The notes under the pieces: model-generated
Database searches by the model: none
Seen by the model: only the letters and a program-made list of their open reading frames with translations
Told to the model about the DNA's origin: nothing
Origin: Hyaloscypha bicolor E
Taxonomy: Eukaryota > Ascomycota > Leotiomycetes > Helotiales > Hyaloscyphaceae
Direction of reading: 5' to 3'
DNA length: 64,000 nt
Assembly: GCF_002865645.1 (NCBI RefSeq)
Contig: NW_020194685.1
Location: 2,505,363-2,569,362 of the forward strand
Shown here: positions 11,177-22,632 of the stretch, piece after piece
How positions within the stretch are numbered: the first letter of the stretch is position 1
Layout of the letters: each line of letters begins with the position of its first letter
Translations under genes and position numbers: made by a program

Positions 11177-12991
11177 ATGCCATTCAAAAGCTCTCAACCA
11201 GACATCGACCGTAAGTTCTCCACCCTTCCCAACCACCCCAACCAACCTCCACAGTACCAACAAACATAACAACCTGGACTTGGCTGTTCTCCTCGCCCGC
11301 CTCGCCCCTATCCAAGAATCCCGACTCTGAAATAGCCGGGTTCAGAAACGCCCTGACGGAACAACGCATCTCTTATTCGGAAGTCAAAAGACACACCACA
11401 CACCTCTCCACCGCCCTCGTAAAGCACCACGGCCTCGTCAAAGGCGACGTCGTAGCTCTATTCAGCCCAAACACACCATGGTACCCCGTCGCCATGCTGG
11501 CCGTGAACCGCGTTGCGGGAATCGTGTCAGGAGCCAGTCCAGCCTATAATGTAGAGGAGATGACCTATGCTCTAAAGACTGCTGGGGCGAAGTATTTGTT
11601 TACGGTGCCGGGGAGCATGCAGGTGGCGGCTGCTGCGGCGAAGGAGGCGGGGATTGGGAAGGAGAAAGTTTTTTTGTTGGAAGGAAAGATGGAGGGGTTT
11701 ATGGGGATGGGGGAGTTGCTTGAGCAGGGGAGGAAAGAGAGGGAGCAGGTGGTGGAGTATAAGTTAAAGGAGGGGGAGAGGAATGCTGATCTTTGTGGAT
11801 TTTTGAGTTTTAGTTCTGGGACGACGGGGTTACCTAATGCTGTGAGTCCTCTCCTTTTCATTCTGGTTCCAAATTCGAGAATAGTCCAAGAGGGAAAGGA
11901 AATGAGAAAGGAGAGAGCTAACAAGAGGAAAGGTAATGATCTCCCACGCCAACGTAATCGCCCAATGCCTCCAAATAGCCCTCATCACGCCCCCAACCCA
12001 CAAAAAGATCCTCGCCGTGCTCCCCGCCTTCCACATAACCGGCCTCGTGCACGCCCTGCACCTGCCAATCCTCCTGAACGCAGAAGTCTACATGTTATCT
12101 TCCTTCACCATGCCCTCCATGCTCTCCACCATCTCCAAATACAAAATCTCAGAACTATTGCTCGTTCCGCCGATTTTGATTAGGATGGTGAGGGATGAGG
12201 TTGTAAAGGAGTATGATCTGAGTTGTGTGGAGCGTTTTAGTTCTGGGGCCGCCCCGTTGAGTGAGGAGATTATTAGGGCGTTGGAGAGGAGATTCCCTGG
12301 GACGGGGTTTAAGCAGGGGTATGGGATGACGGAGTCTTGTTCTTGTATTACTGCGCATCCGCCGGAGATGTATGGGTTTGAGCATGCGCATAAAGTGGGT
12401 GCTATTTGTGCGAGTACGGAGGTTAAGATCGTGGATGAGGAAGGGAGGGAACTTGGTATCAATGAACCGGGGGAGTTGTTGGCGAGGGGACCGCAGATTA
12501 CGATGGGGTATTTGGGGAATGAGGAGGCGACGAGAAATACGTTTGATGAGGAGGGGTATCTGCATACAGGGGATCAAGCAATGGTGGGGGAGGATGGCAT
12601 GGTCACGATCACGGATCGTATCAAGGAGATGATCAAAGTGAAAGGAATCGGTGTCGCTCCTGCTGAGTTGGAAGATCTTTTGCTTGGTCATAGCAAAGTG
12701 GAGGATGTTGCTGTGCTTGGGATAGAGGATGAATACAGCGGGGAGAGACCAAAGGCTTTTGTTGTTTTGAAAGGGAATTTGGAACGAGGTGAGGAGGCAG
12801 GAAGAGAGATTCTGAAGTATGTAAAAGAGAGAAAGGTGAGGCATAAGTGGATTAAGGAGGTGGAGTTTATTGATGTCATTCCGAAGAGTGCCAGTGGGAA
12901 GATCTTGAGGCGAGTCTTGAGGGATAAAGCAAAGGCCGGGGAAAGGGGTGTCGTGGTTCAGGATGAGGAGGGTGTGAAGGCTAAGTTGTAG
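11177..12991 (+). CDS. Peroxisomal 4-coumarate:CoA ligase-like acyl-CoA synthetase
   Basis: An adenylate-forming enzyme that activates a carboxylic acid with ATP and joins it to CoA; the substrate cannot be read from sequence. Three exons: 11177..11210, 11255..11841, 11933..12991; introns are 44 and 91 nt and the product is 559 residues. Motifs in order: the AMP-binding loop SFSSGTTGLPNAVMISHAN, which is completed only after splicing intron 2; SSGAAPLSEEI; YGMTES; the hinge region EEGYLHTGDQAMVGEDGMV and ITDRIKEMIKVKGIGVAPAE; and the C-terminal catalytic lysine segment PKSASGKILRRVL. The last three residues are AKL, a type 1 peroxisomal targeting signal. This fits roles in fatty-acid or phenylpropanoid side-chain oxidation, or a secondary-metabolite step. 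The start is the first ATG, giving a tiny 34-nt first exon. Confidence 0.92.
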
Positions 12992-13728
12992 AGTAGATGT
13001 GTATGTACATCTTGTGAACAGATGCGAGATGTTGATTGGATTAATTGGTAAAAGAGATCATTCTCGGCTAATATGGTCCCACGGGTGAATTATTACTTTG
13101 AAACATTTTGGAGTGCATCAATGCCTCGCTAAGAGTTGAATGTTGACAATAATGTCGATCTCAGTTCACCTTCAGTGGCAAGTTTCTAAGAGTTGAAGAG
13201 TCAATCCGCCCTGAGATCATTGTTTGCTGTTGCACATCGCATCAATATTCCAAATGTTCCGGTACAATGAGATTGTCAAGATGCTGGGACGGTGAAAGCC
13301 AGTCACTTTCGCATAGAGTGAATTGTCATATTCCCAGTTGTTTCATGTCGACTCGATATTTGAGGTCGCTCCGGTACGATGAGATTGTTGTTACCTTGCT
13401 GGATGGAAACACTTATAGTAGTTATGTTTAGAGGAGGGTTTGTGGTTTGCAATTTTCAAGATGACAATCATAGAGAAGGATCCAATTTAAAGCGCCTCCC
13501 TCAACCTGATTGAGTACCTCTTCTCAGACTCCTTTCTTCTGCAATATCACATGTCATGTACATATACCAAGAGGATCACTTTTGTTGGTACAGTTTATTT
13601 TGGTATCCGCAAAGTCGCAGTAGTTATCTCACAATCTAGACGCCCTCCCCCATGCATGCTTTTGCCAAATAAACCAGCGCCATAAACTCCATTTCTCATT
13701 CCTTCCCACCCAAACACTCCTTTGCCCC
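12992..13728. other. Convergent intergenic region
   Basis: Holds the 3' ends of the acyl-CoA ligase (+) and RPB5 (-). A short phrase, CCGGTACGATGAGATTGT-like, occurs twice (about 13258-13277 and 13371-13390), a small local duplication. No gene is seen. Confidence 0.5.
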
Positions 13729-14508
13729 CTAAACGCAAAGTCTGTAACTGGCATATCGCCCTGCCGTCTCTGACTTTCTAATAATCTTGACCACCTGTCC
13801 GCGTCTCAAGCCAAAATACCTCGCAACAGGATCGCCCAGCTGAATTCGCGGGAGCTGCGTGTCCTTCAATCGATATCTTTGCAGCAGGGCAGTTCTCTCC
13901 TCCTTGCTAAGCAAAACATGCTGAGGCACCAACTCATGATGCGTGATATTAACCAGCAAGTCCTGCTCAACGAAGCACTCGATTCTCGTCTCGGACGCAA
14001 CGGCAGGGATGATCTTGAGTGCAGCGGGGGTGATATTGACGTTGGTGACCAGGATGCCGGTGTGGAAGTTGTGGCTGGTCAGGTACTGGGCGAAGGCGCG
14101 CATCTGCTTGATTCCTACGCTGGAGTCCGGCAGGAACTCGACCCAGATCGTGCCGATGTCTGGGCTGGCGGGGTTGGGGTCTGCAGCTGTAGGTGGGTTG
14201 GAGTATCTGACCATCATGGCATCAGAGGGACGGGCGGAGAACTTCATCTTCTTGCGACTGGGGGGTGTTAGCTTGAGGGAGGGAGACTACTATGGAGCTG
14301 AAGGGGCTTACTCGATGATATCCTCCTCCCCATCCGACGCGTAGTTGTACTTGAAGTTATCAAAGCTGATCTTGACTTCTTCGTCGGTCAGCTCGTAGCC
14401 GCGATCTTGGACCATCTCGTGGACTGTTCGCCATGCGCGCCAGAGTCTGGCTGCCTCCCTCTCGCCGGCCTCGCGTTGCTTCTTTGCCTTCTCCTCGTCT
14501 GCGGACAT
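13729..14508 (-). CDS. RPB5: RNA polymerases I, II and III shared subunit RPABC1 (Rpb5)
   Basis: Rpb5 is shared by all three nuclear RNA polymerases and forms part of the lower jaw near downstream DNA. Two exons: 14312..14508 and 13729..14257, with a 54-nt intron; total 241 codons plus stop, slightly longer than the 215-residue yeast protein. The N-terminal jaw domain reads [20 protein letters not shown]. The C-terminal assembly domain is almost invariant: [40 protein letters not shown] and [11 protein letters not shown] at the end. The start at 14508 ([10 protein letters not shown]) matches family length better than an in-frame upstream Met. It is divergently transcribed from BFR1 across about 380 bp. 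Confidence 0.97.
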
Positions 14509-14888
14509 GTTGGTGGTGGTAGATACGACAATCGGAACTCGAAAGGGTTGGGGAGGAGGGAGGTCGAGGTCCGGAGAGTGGATGTCGAGGTGGTTGTTTC
14601 CTGGGAGGTCGAGGAAGTTGAGTCCTTCAAATATTCTCGCAAGCCCAAAAAGTTCACCATCGCGAATTGCACATTCACCGCTGCCCGCCGCCGTAGTAAA
14701 TTTACAGGGGTGCACGGACGCCGTTCGAAATCTAAATCTGTTCTTGGGTTGCCGACAACGGATTTATTTCTCGTGCGCACAACCACATCACAGATATTCA
14801 TTTATTTGTGAACAACCCTCCTCCCAGGGCAATTGATTCCTTCAACAACCTCTTTGCCAGTTCTCTTGGTTGGAGGTCACCTACAATC
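14509..14888. promoter_or_regulatory. Divergent promoter region between RPB5 and BFR1
   Basis: A 380-bp gap between two start codons pointing away from each other, so both promoters must lie here. No specific factor site was identified. Co-regulation of these two growth-linked genes is an inference from layout only. Confidence 0.5.
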
Positions 14889-16604
14889 ATGGCAGACGTT
14901 GCAACCCCATCTGGCGCGGCCATGTTTGACGGCGGTGCGCAAGACAAGAAGGAGAAGAAGGTGGTTGAGAAACCCGAGAAGCCCGATGAGGAGGCATACA
15001 AAGCGGCTCTCAAGAAGGCAGAGAAGGAACATTCTACGTCTATGGACAAGTTCGTAAGTACAATTCCTTGTCATTTTCGAACGTGAGCGCAAAGACTTCT
15101 GAAAGCGAGCGCAAAGATGCTCGGCAACCTGCAGTGACACATACTAATACATTTTATGCAGAATGCGATCAAGGGGCAACTTGACTCTGCGAAACTTTCG
15201 AAAGACTCTCCAGCCGGTAAGCGGAAATCGGAGCTGATCGCACAATTGAAAGAGATCCGGGAAAAGCAAGGCGCTGGTAAAGCTGGTCGCAACAAGGTCT
15301 TTGACGAGATTAAGAATGAAGACAACAAGTTGAAGGACCTGATCGCTGCTCAAAAGGTGGCCCGCAGCCGAGTTTCTTTTAAGAATGTTGAGGAAATCGA
15401 CAAGGAGATTGACCGGTTGGACAAGCAGGTTAATAGCGGTATGATGAAGCTGGTCGATGAGAAAAAGGCATTGGCCGAGATCTCGAACCTACGAAAGCAA
15501 CGAAAAGGCTTTGCCGGCTTTGACGAATCTCAGAAGCAGATTGATGAGAAGAAGGCCAAACTGAAGACCCTCAGAGACACTTTGGATGACCCCGAGTCGA
15601 AAGCACTCTCCGAACGATACAACAAGATCCAAGGCGAGTTGGACACCATTAAGGCAGAGCAAGACAAGGCTCATGCAAGTCTCGACTCACTTTACGACCA
15701 AAAGAAGAAGCTCCAAGCCGAGCAACAGGAGAAGTACAATGCTATCAAGAAAATCAAGGACGACTACTACCAGCAGGGCCGAGCCGTTCAGAAGTACGAA
15801 TTCGAAGCCCGACAACGTGCAAGAGAGCGAAAGAAGGCGGAGCAAGAGAGTTACCAGAAGGAGAAGCGGATGGCGAGAGCTAAGGAAATGCTGGAAGCAG
15901 CCAGCGACAAGGCTTACCTGGACGAGATCCGCCGTGCTGAGTCACTCCTTCGATTCTTGGATCCCTCCTACAGCGCAGAGAAAGCACCTCTCCAAGCACC
16001 ATCCCAATTCCAAGCCACAGCTCAACGTAAAGTCGATGATTCTGCCCTCAAGGGAATGAAGGTGGTCAAGAAGGAGGAAGAAGACTACTTTGCAGGTACT
16101 GGCGGAAAGAAAGGCAAGAAGAACAAGAAAGCCGCCGCCTCCACAACCGAGACCCCTGCACCAGCTGGCAAATACAGCTGCCCACCATCCGTTATGGAAG
16201 ACTGTTCCGCAATGGGCATTGATCCACCCATGAGCGCATCCGACATCCCGGCTGTTCGTGAGAAGGTAATGGCGAAGCTGAAACACTGGAAGGAGGACCA
16301 GAATGCTCAAACCGAAAAGGTACACCCCCAACCCTGTCACAAACAACAAAGAACAAATATTAACAATCATTGATAGAATATTGCCAAAGCGAAACTTGAA
16401 GTCGAGCGCCTGGAAGCCGAGGAGTCTTCTTCTGTCCCAGGTACACCAACCACTTCTGCACCTAACGGACACGGTGAGACAAAGGCCACTGCCTCAGTCG
16501 ACGAAGGTGGTTCTGTAGCTAACGAAGTGGAGCTTGTTAAGGCTGCCGCTTCAGACGTCGTCGCTGGCCTCAAGGGCGCTTCCTTGGAAGACAAAGACGA
16601 ATAA
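14889..16604 (+). CDS. BFR1: BFR1-like mRNP / nuclear segregation protein
   Basis: Bfr1 in yeast associates with polysomes and mRNPs at the ER and affects secretion and chromosome segregation. Three exons: 14889..15053, 15162..16319, 16377..16604; introns are 108 and 57 nt and the product is 516 residues. Nearly the whole protein is a Lys/Glu/Ala-rich coiled coil. The family-typical core includes GKRKSELIAQLKEIREKQG, a KGFAGFDESQKQIDEKKAKL segment and an RKKAEQESYQKEKRMARAKE stretch followed by an LRFLDPS motif. The C-terminus has a lysine patch (GGKKGKKNKKAAA) and a low-complexity acidic tail. Intron 1 holds an earlier CAG at 15132-15134; the acceptor at 15161 is preferred because a CTAAT branch point and T-rich tract precede it and it keeps the frame. 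Confidence 0.9.
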
Positions 16605-17275
16605 ATGATTTCACCCTCGCTCGGCCATCACCCCTTTTCCTCTCGCTTTTCGGTTATGATGGGATGGGGCTTGACGGCAGAAAAGAAAAGTTTACACATG
16701 AAAAAACTTCCTCCTTACATTTTGGCATCTTGCTTGGCTAGCTGACGGGGGAGCAACTTTCTTGTGTGTATTTTAAGTGGTCGGGTGCGGTGCTGATTTG
16801 GATGGAGCTGGCACCTCCAGAGGCAGAGAGGATAGTAGCAAGCAAGCAAGCCTGGTTTTTTCACATCACATGCATATTTGTGGCGTCGTTTTCGTTCTTC
16901 AGCAGTAGCAGATAATGCATTGCATTTCATTTCTCACCACGCCCTTCCGCCCCTGATATCGTGATCAATTGGTGCAAAACGGTCAAGATGTGAACGTATA
17001 TTTTTGGGATTGATTTGAGATCTGATCTAACTCCAGTCGCTATGCTATGTCTGCTTGCTATGCCAATCATGTAAGAGGGGAGAGAGGGTGAAATGTACTC
17101 CGAAATGGACTCTGTCTGTCTGTCGTTCTGTCCTGTGGTCCGTTGCTGCGCCTGGGTACAACCCCTTCCACCACTCTTCCTTCTTGTTTTTTGTTTTCCT
17201 CAACCTCTTTTGTCTCCACTATTCTCTAAATTTCACCAATATTTCAAACCCACCACCCAACAAACTTCTACCTCC
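16605..17275. other. Convergent intergenic region
   Basis: About 670 bp between the BFR1 stop (+) and the stop of the next minus-strand gene. It contains T-rich and CT-rich tracts expected of fungal 3' UTRs. No gene or repeat was recognised. Confidence 0.5.
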
Positions 17276-18085
17276 TTACATATCCCTCACAAACCCCCCT
17301 GGCGCCACATAGGCATACCCTCCTATTGGCGCAGGCGCATACATACTCCCCGGCCGGCCCCTCTCCCTAGCTCCTAAACTCGGTGGGGGCGGCGCAGTAA
17401 TAACCCTCTCCCTGCTTCTCCTCCTTCTCCTCCTCTCCTCAACCTCACTAGCATCCCGCAGCCTAACCTTCCTCTCTCTCTCCCTGCCAACGGCAACCCC
17501 ACCCAGCGCACTAAGTGGCGGATCCCTCACACCAGGCTCATCGTCACTCGGCAAGTTCAGATCCACCAACCCGTAAAAATATTCCAATACCTCGGGATAA
17601 CGCTGCACGGAAGCTTTCCAATCTTCATCGATACCGCGTTTTAGCTCTGCGTCTGCGGCGGCGATTTCTGCGGGGTGGGGGCGCGCGTGGAAGTAGTAGG
17701 CTGCGCGTTCGGTCATACGGTGGACGGTTTGGGCGTGGTGGTCTTTGCGCCGTGTGGTGAGCATGGAGAAGTAGGAGAGGATGTAGTCTTGGGCGTGGCC
17801 GCGGACCCAGGCTCTGTGTCGTGTCTCATCAGCATTCAACTCCCTCGATCGAAAGGGGGATCTATTGGATTGGATTGGAAGGGAGGCATACCGTATGTCA
17901 TTGAACACTGTCGTCATCATCCTCTGCTCCGCCTGCCGCACAGCTATATCCAGGCCCTTGGCTTCGCACTCACACTGGGCGAGGGCGGGCTGGTTGCAGA
18001 TGGCACAGTCGGGGTCCATGATCTTGACCGGCTTTTTGGATCTGCTGTGCTTGATTAACATGGCTTCGGGGCGCAGATATGGCAT
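17276..18085 (-). CDS. Conserved fungal protein with N-terminal Cys cluster
   Basis: I recognise this only as a conserved fungal protein of unknown function. The N-terminal part has MDPDCAICNQPALAQCECEA, with Cys spacing C-x2-C-x7-C-x1-C that could bind zinc, then a helix with GLDIAVRQAEQRMM. A stop-free, in-frame segment 17814..17891 (78 nt, donor GTATGC, acceptor ACACAG) is most likely an intron; removing it joins TVFNDIR to AWVRGHAQDYILSYF and gives 243 residues from the first Met. Translation may instead start at 18019 (MDPDCAICN). The C-terminal third is disordered: an Arg/Glu-rich stretch with six Arg in a row, then Pro and Gly/Tyr-rich sequence. Confidence 0.7.
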   Translation of the reverse strand: MPYLRPEAMLIKHSRSKKPVKIMDPDCAICNQPALAQCECEAKGLDIAVRQAEQRMMTTVFNDIRYASLPIQSNRSPFRSRELNADETRHRAWVRGHAQDYILSYFSMLTTRRKDHHAQTVHRMTERAAYYFHARPHPAEIAAADAELKRGIDEDWKASVQRYPEVLEYFYGLVDLNLPSDDEPGVRDPPLSALGGVAVGRERERKVRLRDASEVEERRRRRRSRERVITAPPPPSLGARERGRPGSMYAPAPIGGYAYVAPGGFVRDM

Positions 18086-19239
18086 CTGAGTATTAAGGAC
18101 AAAATATTAAGAGTATGTATTAAAAATAAAATAAAATAAAATAAAGCCAAAGGGTAGAGGGGAGCGGCCTGGGTATGTGCAGTGCGGTGGGGAGAAGTGA
18201 GTATCAAAAGGAACAAAAAGAGGTTCCTAAGGAGCAGCGGCGCCTTTTGTAAAGTGGGAATGGGAGGGGAAGGAAAGGGGAACGAGGCACGGGATTGGAG
18301 AACCCATGATCGTGGGGGATGAACGGTGTAGAAGTGACCATCTCGAGGGGGGGAGGCAGAGGTGTGGGAGGGGAAGGAGGCAGATCACCCACCTCTCTAG
18401 TTTGCTGCGGATGTCTCGATCCCGCTATACATCTGCAACCGCAAGCTCGCGGTGCTCGCTCTCATCCACACACACACTATAGTAGAACAGAAAGCCACAG
18501 AGTGAAGGTCTAGAACGGGGGGGGCGGCGGTACACAAAAGGTGCAAAGGGTCAGGGAACAAGCACGAAGGCATTCAGACCGCAACTACGCAGTGGCCTGC
18601 TGAGAAATAGCTGTGTCGTTGCAGCAAGCTCTGCCATGGCCAGAGGGTGGAAAAGAGGAAAAGTGGAGCGCGAAACGGGGGCAGGCAAATGGGAGAGGAG
18701 GGTAGCGTCGCGCGGTGTCGTGGCTCGAATGCTTTGCGTCTCGTGAGTTGAACCAATGCTAGATGCGGCCTTGTGTAGCATATCATGAGATCCGGTTGGA
18801 GGTTGATGACAACCGACCAATGGCGCTCGTGATGGAGGTTTTGAGACCGGGGGTGTGCAGCTCTAGGTCATGCTAGGTGCATCTGGGTGCATGTTGGGAA
18901 GAGGTACTTAGAGGTCACATCTTCACCGCTGGATGCGGTGGCGGTGGATGAGAGGAGATGGAGATCCGACGCAACCAGCTGTTTTGCATTGGTCCCTCGA
19001 TGGGACCAGGAAACCATGGTAGGGGGCCTGAGGGACCTGAATAGGGGAAATCCGAGATTCGTGAGATTTTGTGAGTGCAGTTGGGAGTGAAGGCTTGTCT
19101 CGGCGAGGTGAGACATCGGCTGGGTTGGGCTGGGACAGCACGGGCAGGAACAGCTCGGGCCGAGAGATGATCCGATGCCGTCCATATCAAAATTCCAACA
19201 GGTCTGCGAACCACAACCTTCTGCTCCCTGCACTGAAAT
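18086..19239. other. Divergent intergenic region, 1.15 kb
   Basis: Lies between the start of the Cys-cluster gene (-) and the MTG2 start (+). It contains a short AAAAT tandem run at about 18125-18145 and G-rich or purine-rich tracts near 18250-18380. Short frames on both strands lack recognisable domains. Confidence 0.45.
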
Positions 19240-20880
19240 ATGCCACCAAGATGTCCCACCTTGCAAGGGACACTGGCGCCATTCCTCTACCCATTCCTTA
19301 TCTCCAATGCAACCAAGTCGAGCGTCCGGCCCATTTTCAATTGCATCCGCCGTTATGAGAGCACGAGCGTCGAATCTGTCCAACAGCTCCCAGAAGAGGG
19401 TTCTCACTTAAACCCACCACCTACCGACTACTCGCGGACAATCTTCACCGATCGTGCAACAGTCACATTATATGCCGGCGCAGGAGGCCATGGCTGCATC
19501 TCTTTCCTCCGAGAAAAGTACATTGCAGCGGGACCAGCAAACGGCGGTGATGGGGGCAGCGGAGGCAATATCTACATACAAGCCGTACGTGGCGAGACGT
19601 CACTACACAAGCTTGCTCGACGCAACATACTAAAAGCTAGACGTGGCAAGAATGGGCAAGGAAAGGCTCGTGGAGGAGAACGTGGAGACGACATTGTGTT
19701 ACAAGTTCCAGTCGGGACCGTCGTCCGAGAAATCGAGCGTATAAACCCAGTGGCAATCGAAGAGCAGAGACTGAAGCTTGAAGCGGGAAAAGAAGATGGC
19801 GTTGATGCGTCCGGACCCTGGAAATGGAGCCAGGACAAATGGCTGCTGTATCCTGCTACAACACCAGAAGATATTGCGACGGCGGAATTCCCTTCTTTGC
19901 CGAGGGGAAGGAAATCCGCGTTGGCCATGTCGCAGGTAAAAGCTCCTATATCTTTGGATTTGACCGTGCCAATGGAGACACCTCTCTTGCTGGCTGCCGG
20001 AGCTATTGGCGGTTTGGGGAATCCGCATTTTGTTACGAAGACTGTGCCGAGGCCGAAGTTTGCTACGAAAGGGGAACAGGGTGTGAAAATTACGTTAGAG
20101 TTGGAGTTGAAGCTTTTGGCTGATGTTGGGTTGGTGGGTCTGCCAAATGCTGGGAAGAGCACGTTGTTGAGAGCTATGAGCAAGAGTCGAGCCAGAGTTG
20201 GGAATTGGGCGTTTACAACACTGCAGCCAAATATTGGAACTGTGGTCTTGGACAATCATAAAGGTCGACCATTGTCACAGGCGAAGTATGGCGATGGAGA
20301 ACCAAGGACGAACTTTACAATTGCGGATATTCCAGGTCTGGTGCAAGATGCTCATTTGGATCGTGGTCTGGGGATCAGTTTCTTGCGGCATGTTGAGAGA
20401 GCAAGAGTTCTTGCTTTTGTGATCGATTTGAATGCAGGTGATGCTGTGGAAGCTCTAAAAGGACTTTGGAAAGAAGTCGGCGAGTACGAACGGATGAAAA
20501 TCGAAGAGCAGAAAGAACAGTCGGATCCAATCGTCCACTGGTCACCGTTCACTTCTGTTGAAGACGCTTTGGCGAATCGTCAAGAAACGATTGCCGTTAC
20601 ATCTGGGCCTACTTTTGAAACCCCTCTTGCTCCAGCAGCACCGAGCATTGCTGGCAAACCGTGGTTTGTAGTAGCAACCAAAGCGGATCTGCCTGGAACC
20701 AAGGAGAACTTTGAGGCTTTGACAGCGTACTTGGAACTTGTTAACAGTGGCGGGGAAGAGCACCCCAGTGGGCAACAGAAGCCATGGGAAGGGAAAGTGG
20801 AGGGGATTCCGATCAGTGCTATCAACGGCCATGGTGTGGAGAGAATCACGGAGTGGACGATTGGGCTGCTTGACGATTAA
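19240..20880 (+). CDS. MTG2: Mitochondrial Obg-family GTPase (Mtg2-like)
   Basis: Obg GTPases help assemble the large ribosomal subunit; the fungal Mtg2 version acts in mitochondria. It is a single 546-residue exon. The N-terminus is basic and hydroxylated with few acids (about residues 1-50), consistent with a mitochondrial presequence. The glycine-rich Obg fold follows, with FLREKYIAAGPANGGDGGSG and GKNGQGKARGGERGDD. The GTPase domain shows G1 GLPNAGKS (about residues 298-305), the switch region NWAFTTLQPNIG, G3 DIPGL, G4 in the variant form ATKAD and G5 ISA. A roughly 60-residue insert lies inside the Obg fold (around VDASGPWKWSQDKW), common in fungal orthologues. No intron is needed. Confidence 0.93.
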   Translation: MPPRCPTLQGTLAPFLYPFLISNATKSSVRPIFNCIRRYESTSVESVQQLPEEGSHLNPPPTDYSRTIFTDRATVTLYAGAGGHGCISFLREKYIAAGPANGGDGGSGGNIYIQAVRGETSLHKLARRNILKARRGKNGQGKARGGERGDDIVLQVPVGTVVREIERINPVAIEEQRLKLEAGKEDGVDASGPWKWSQDKWLLYPATTPEDIATAEFPSLPRGRKSALAMSQVKAPISLDLTVPMETPLLLAAGAIGGLGNPHFVTKTVPRPKFATKGEQGVKITLELELKLLADVGLVGLPNAGKSTLLRAMSKSRARVGNWAFTTLQPNIGTVVLDNHKGRPLSQAKYGDGEPRTNFTIADIPGLVQDAHLDRGLGISFLRHVERARVLAFVIDLNAGDAVEALKGLWKEVGEYERMKIEEQKEQSDPIVHWSPFTSVEDALANRQETIAVTSGPTFETPLAPAAPSIAGKPWFVVATKADLPGTKENFEALTAYLELVNSGGEEHPSGQQKPWEGKVEGIPISAINGHGVERITEWTIGLLDD

Positions 20881-21590
20881 TGTAGCCGACATGATGAGTG
20901 TATATAGTGTACAGATATGGTATGTTATATCGAATGCATCTCTAAGATGAAAATACTTCTGAAATTTCTCGCAGAAAAGACTCCCCGGCCCTTTTCCTGA
21001 AAAGGAGCTGCGGCACGTGCCCTTCCGCCAGTCCGCCAAAACACGCGATGCCGTGGTTCCGAAACTTAGATGGAAAAGCCACATAATTTCTCCGCCAACA
21101 CTTCTTCCCTTCTTCCTCAATTTACAATCCTGCTTCACACCGCCCCGGAGAGACCACCGTGTTCAATCTTCGATTCCCTTGGAAGATCTAGGCTAGGCCG
21201 CCACGCGCCTTCGGTTAGTTGTAATACACCGAAATCTGGGCCGAAAACAACCCCCCCCCCCATTACTTTCTTTAACAGCCAGCACACTTAGGTTCCCTTA
21301 AAAAAATAACATCAATTAATGCGCAGTCCACAGGATTACCTTCGATAAGATTGCAAAAACTTGATTGCCACTGCTATGGAAGTTAATATAAAAAACATTG
21401 ATTTTCGGCCCGGATTTCGGTGGCAGCTTCGGCCAAAAAACCTGAGATCAACCTTCAGCCTCGCTACTGCCTCGCCTTCTCACCGTCCTCGATTTACTAT
21501 CTTCCAATATTACCCTCAAGATACTGCCGTCAACCTTCAATCAAGCTCAACAAATATAGGTTAGGCATCTCCCACACACATTCGTGCATC
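20881..21590. other. Intergenic between MTG2 and the 2EXR gene
   Basis: About 710 bp with a 10-nt C run at 21251-21260. It contains no recognisable gene and presumably carries the promoter and 5' UTR of the next gene. Confidence 0.45.
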
Positions 21591-22632
21591 ATGCCGCCCA
21601 CATCGGGTCCAGTCGTCGATGCTACGCAAGGCTATGGCCACTTCTACTTCGCACCTCCTTATTTCACACGCGGCTATCGGTCTTCGTCACGTTGCAATCG
21701 TCCCATCAAGGTTCACAAAAATCCAAAAACAATCAATGAGCCGAGGTATGATTCCGCGGGATCTTGAGAAACCAGTCTGACAGCCTGGCAGCCCGTTCGA
21801 GACCTGTCTGCCGCAGTTCCCGTTCACGAAGCTGCCCGTGGAGATCCGTCACATGATCTACAATCTGCTCTTGGCTGCCTTAACTGAAGACCGCTCTGGA
21901 TTGCAATTTAGAGAGGAGTTCCCTGGAGTGGCGATGGGGCAGGGCTTCCGATTCAAGGTTTTTGAGACCGACCACGACGATACCGGAGACACGGGCCAAC
22001 TGTGGCAGCGTCCTTACTATGAGGTCGAGATCAAGGAAGTTCGTGTTCCGCACTTCGATGAGGAGTACTATGGCCATCCGGATCGCGGCTCTAACTGCGC
22101 ACCCCCGGGCACATGCGACGACCTTGATATGAAAGAATGCCAGGCCATCCATCATCTATCTCATGTTAGCCGGCAATTTACCTCGGAACTCGGAGAATGC
22201 TTATGGGGAAATGCAATCATTAATATCCAATGCCCAGATTTCTTCTTTGATTTCTTCGAAGATCGACCTCAGATTTGGAAGCACATCAAGGGCCTTTCCC
22301 TTTTCATCTATTGGACCAACATAGATGATTCCGCCAATTTTGGGGCTCTTCTCCTCAGGATTTCGAAGTTCGTCTCAGGACACCTCGATCTTCGTGTTTT
22401 CTCTATCCGTATGGTTCCGGATTACCATGGATTGACTGATCTTTCCAGGTTCGAACGCTTGAAGAGCTGGATCACCGCCTTCCGAGGCCTCAAAATTGGA
22501 GAAAAGTTCACGGTACATATTGAAACATCCACTGCAATGTCAAACCTGGATCACAGGGTAAACGAGCTTAGCAGAAGGCTTTCGGCTTTGTGGCTACCAG
22601 ACTCGCTAAGGGCGGCTAAGGTGAAGGCGTAA
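21591..22632 (+). CDS. 2EXR-domain protein
   Basis: 2EXR proteins are an abundant fungal family of unknown biochemical role; the domain is F-box-like in look. Two exons: 21591..21745 and 21792..22632, with a 46-nt intron (GTATGA donor, CTGAC branch point). Of the two possible acceptors only the second, at 21791, keeps the frame; it yields 331 residues. The domain starts FPFTKLPVEIRHMIYNLLL (about residues 62-80). A long insert follows before a second conserved block, IHHLSHVSRQFTSELGECLW. The start chosen is the first ATG after a stop in this frame region, and the Tyr-rich N-terminus (FYFAPPYFTRGYRSS) is not conserved to my knowledge. Confidence 0.82.

Noticed and set aside
12155..12844. 229-codon minus-strand frame within the acyl-CoA ligase
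   Set aside because: Antisense shadow of a confirmed adenylate-forming enzyme; low-complexity His/Leu/Arg product.
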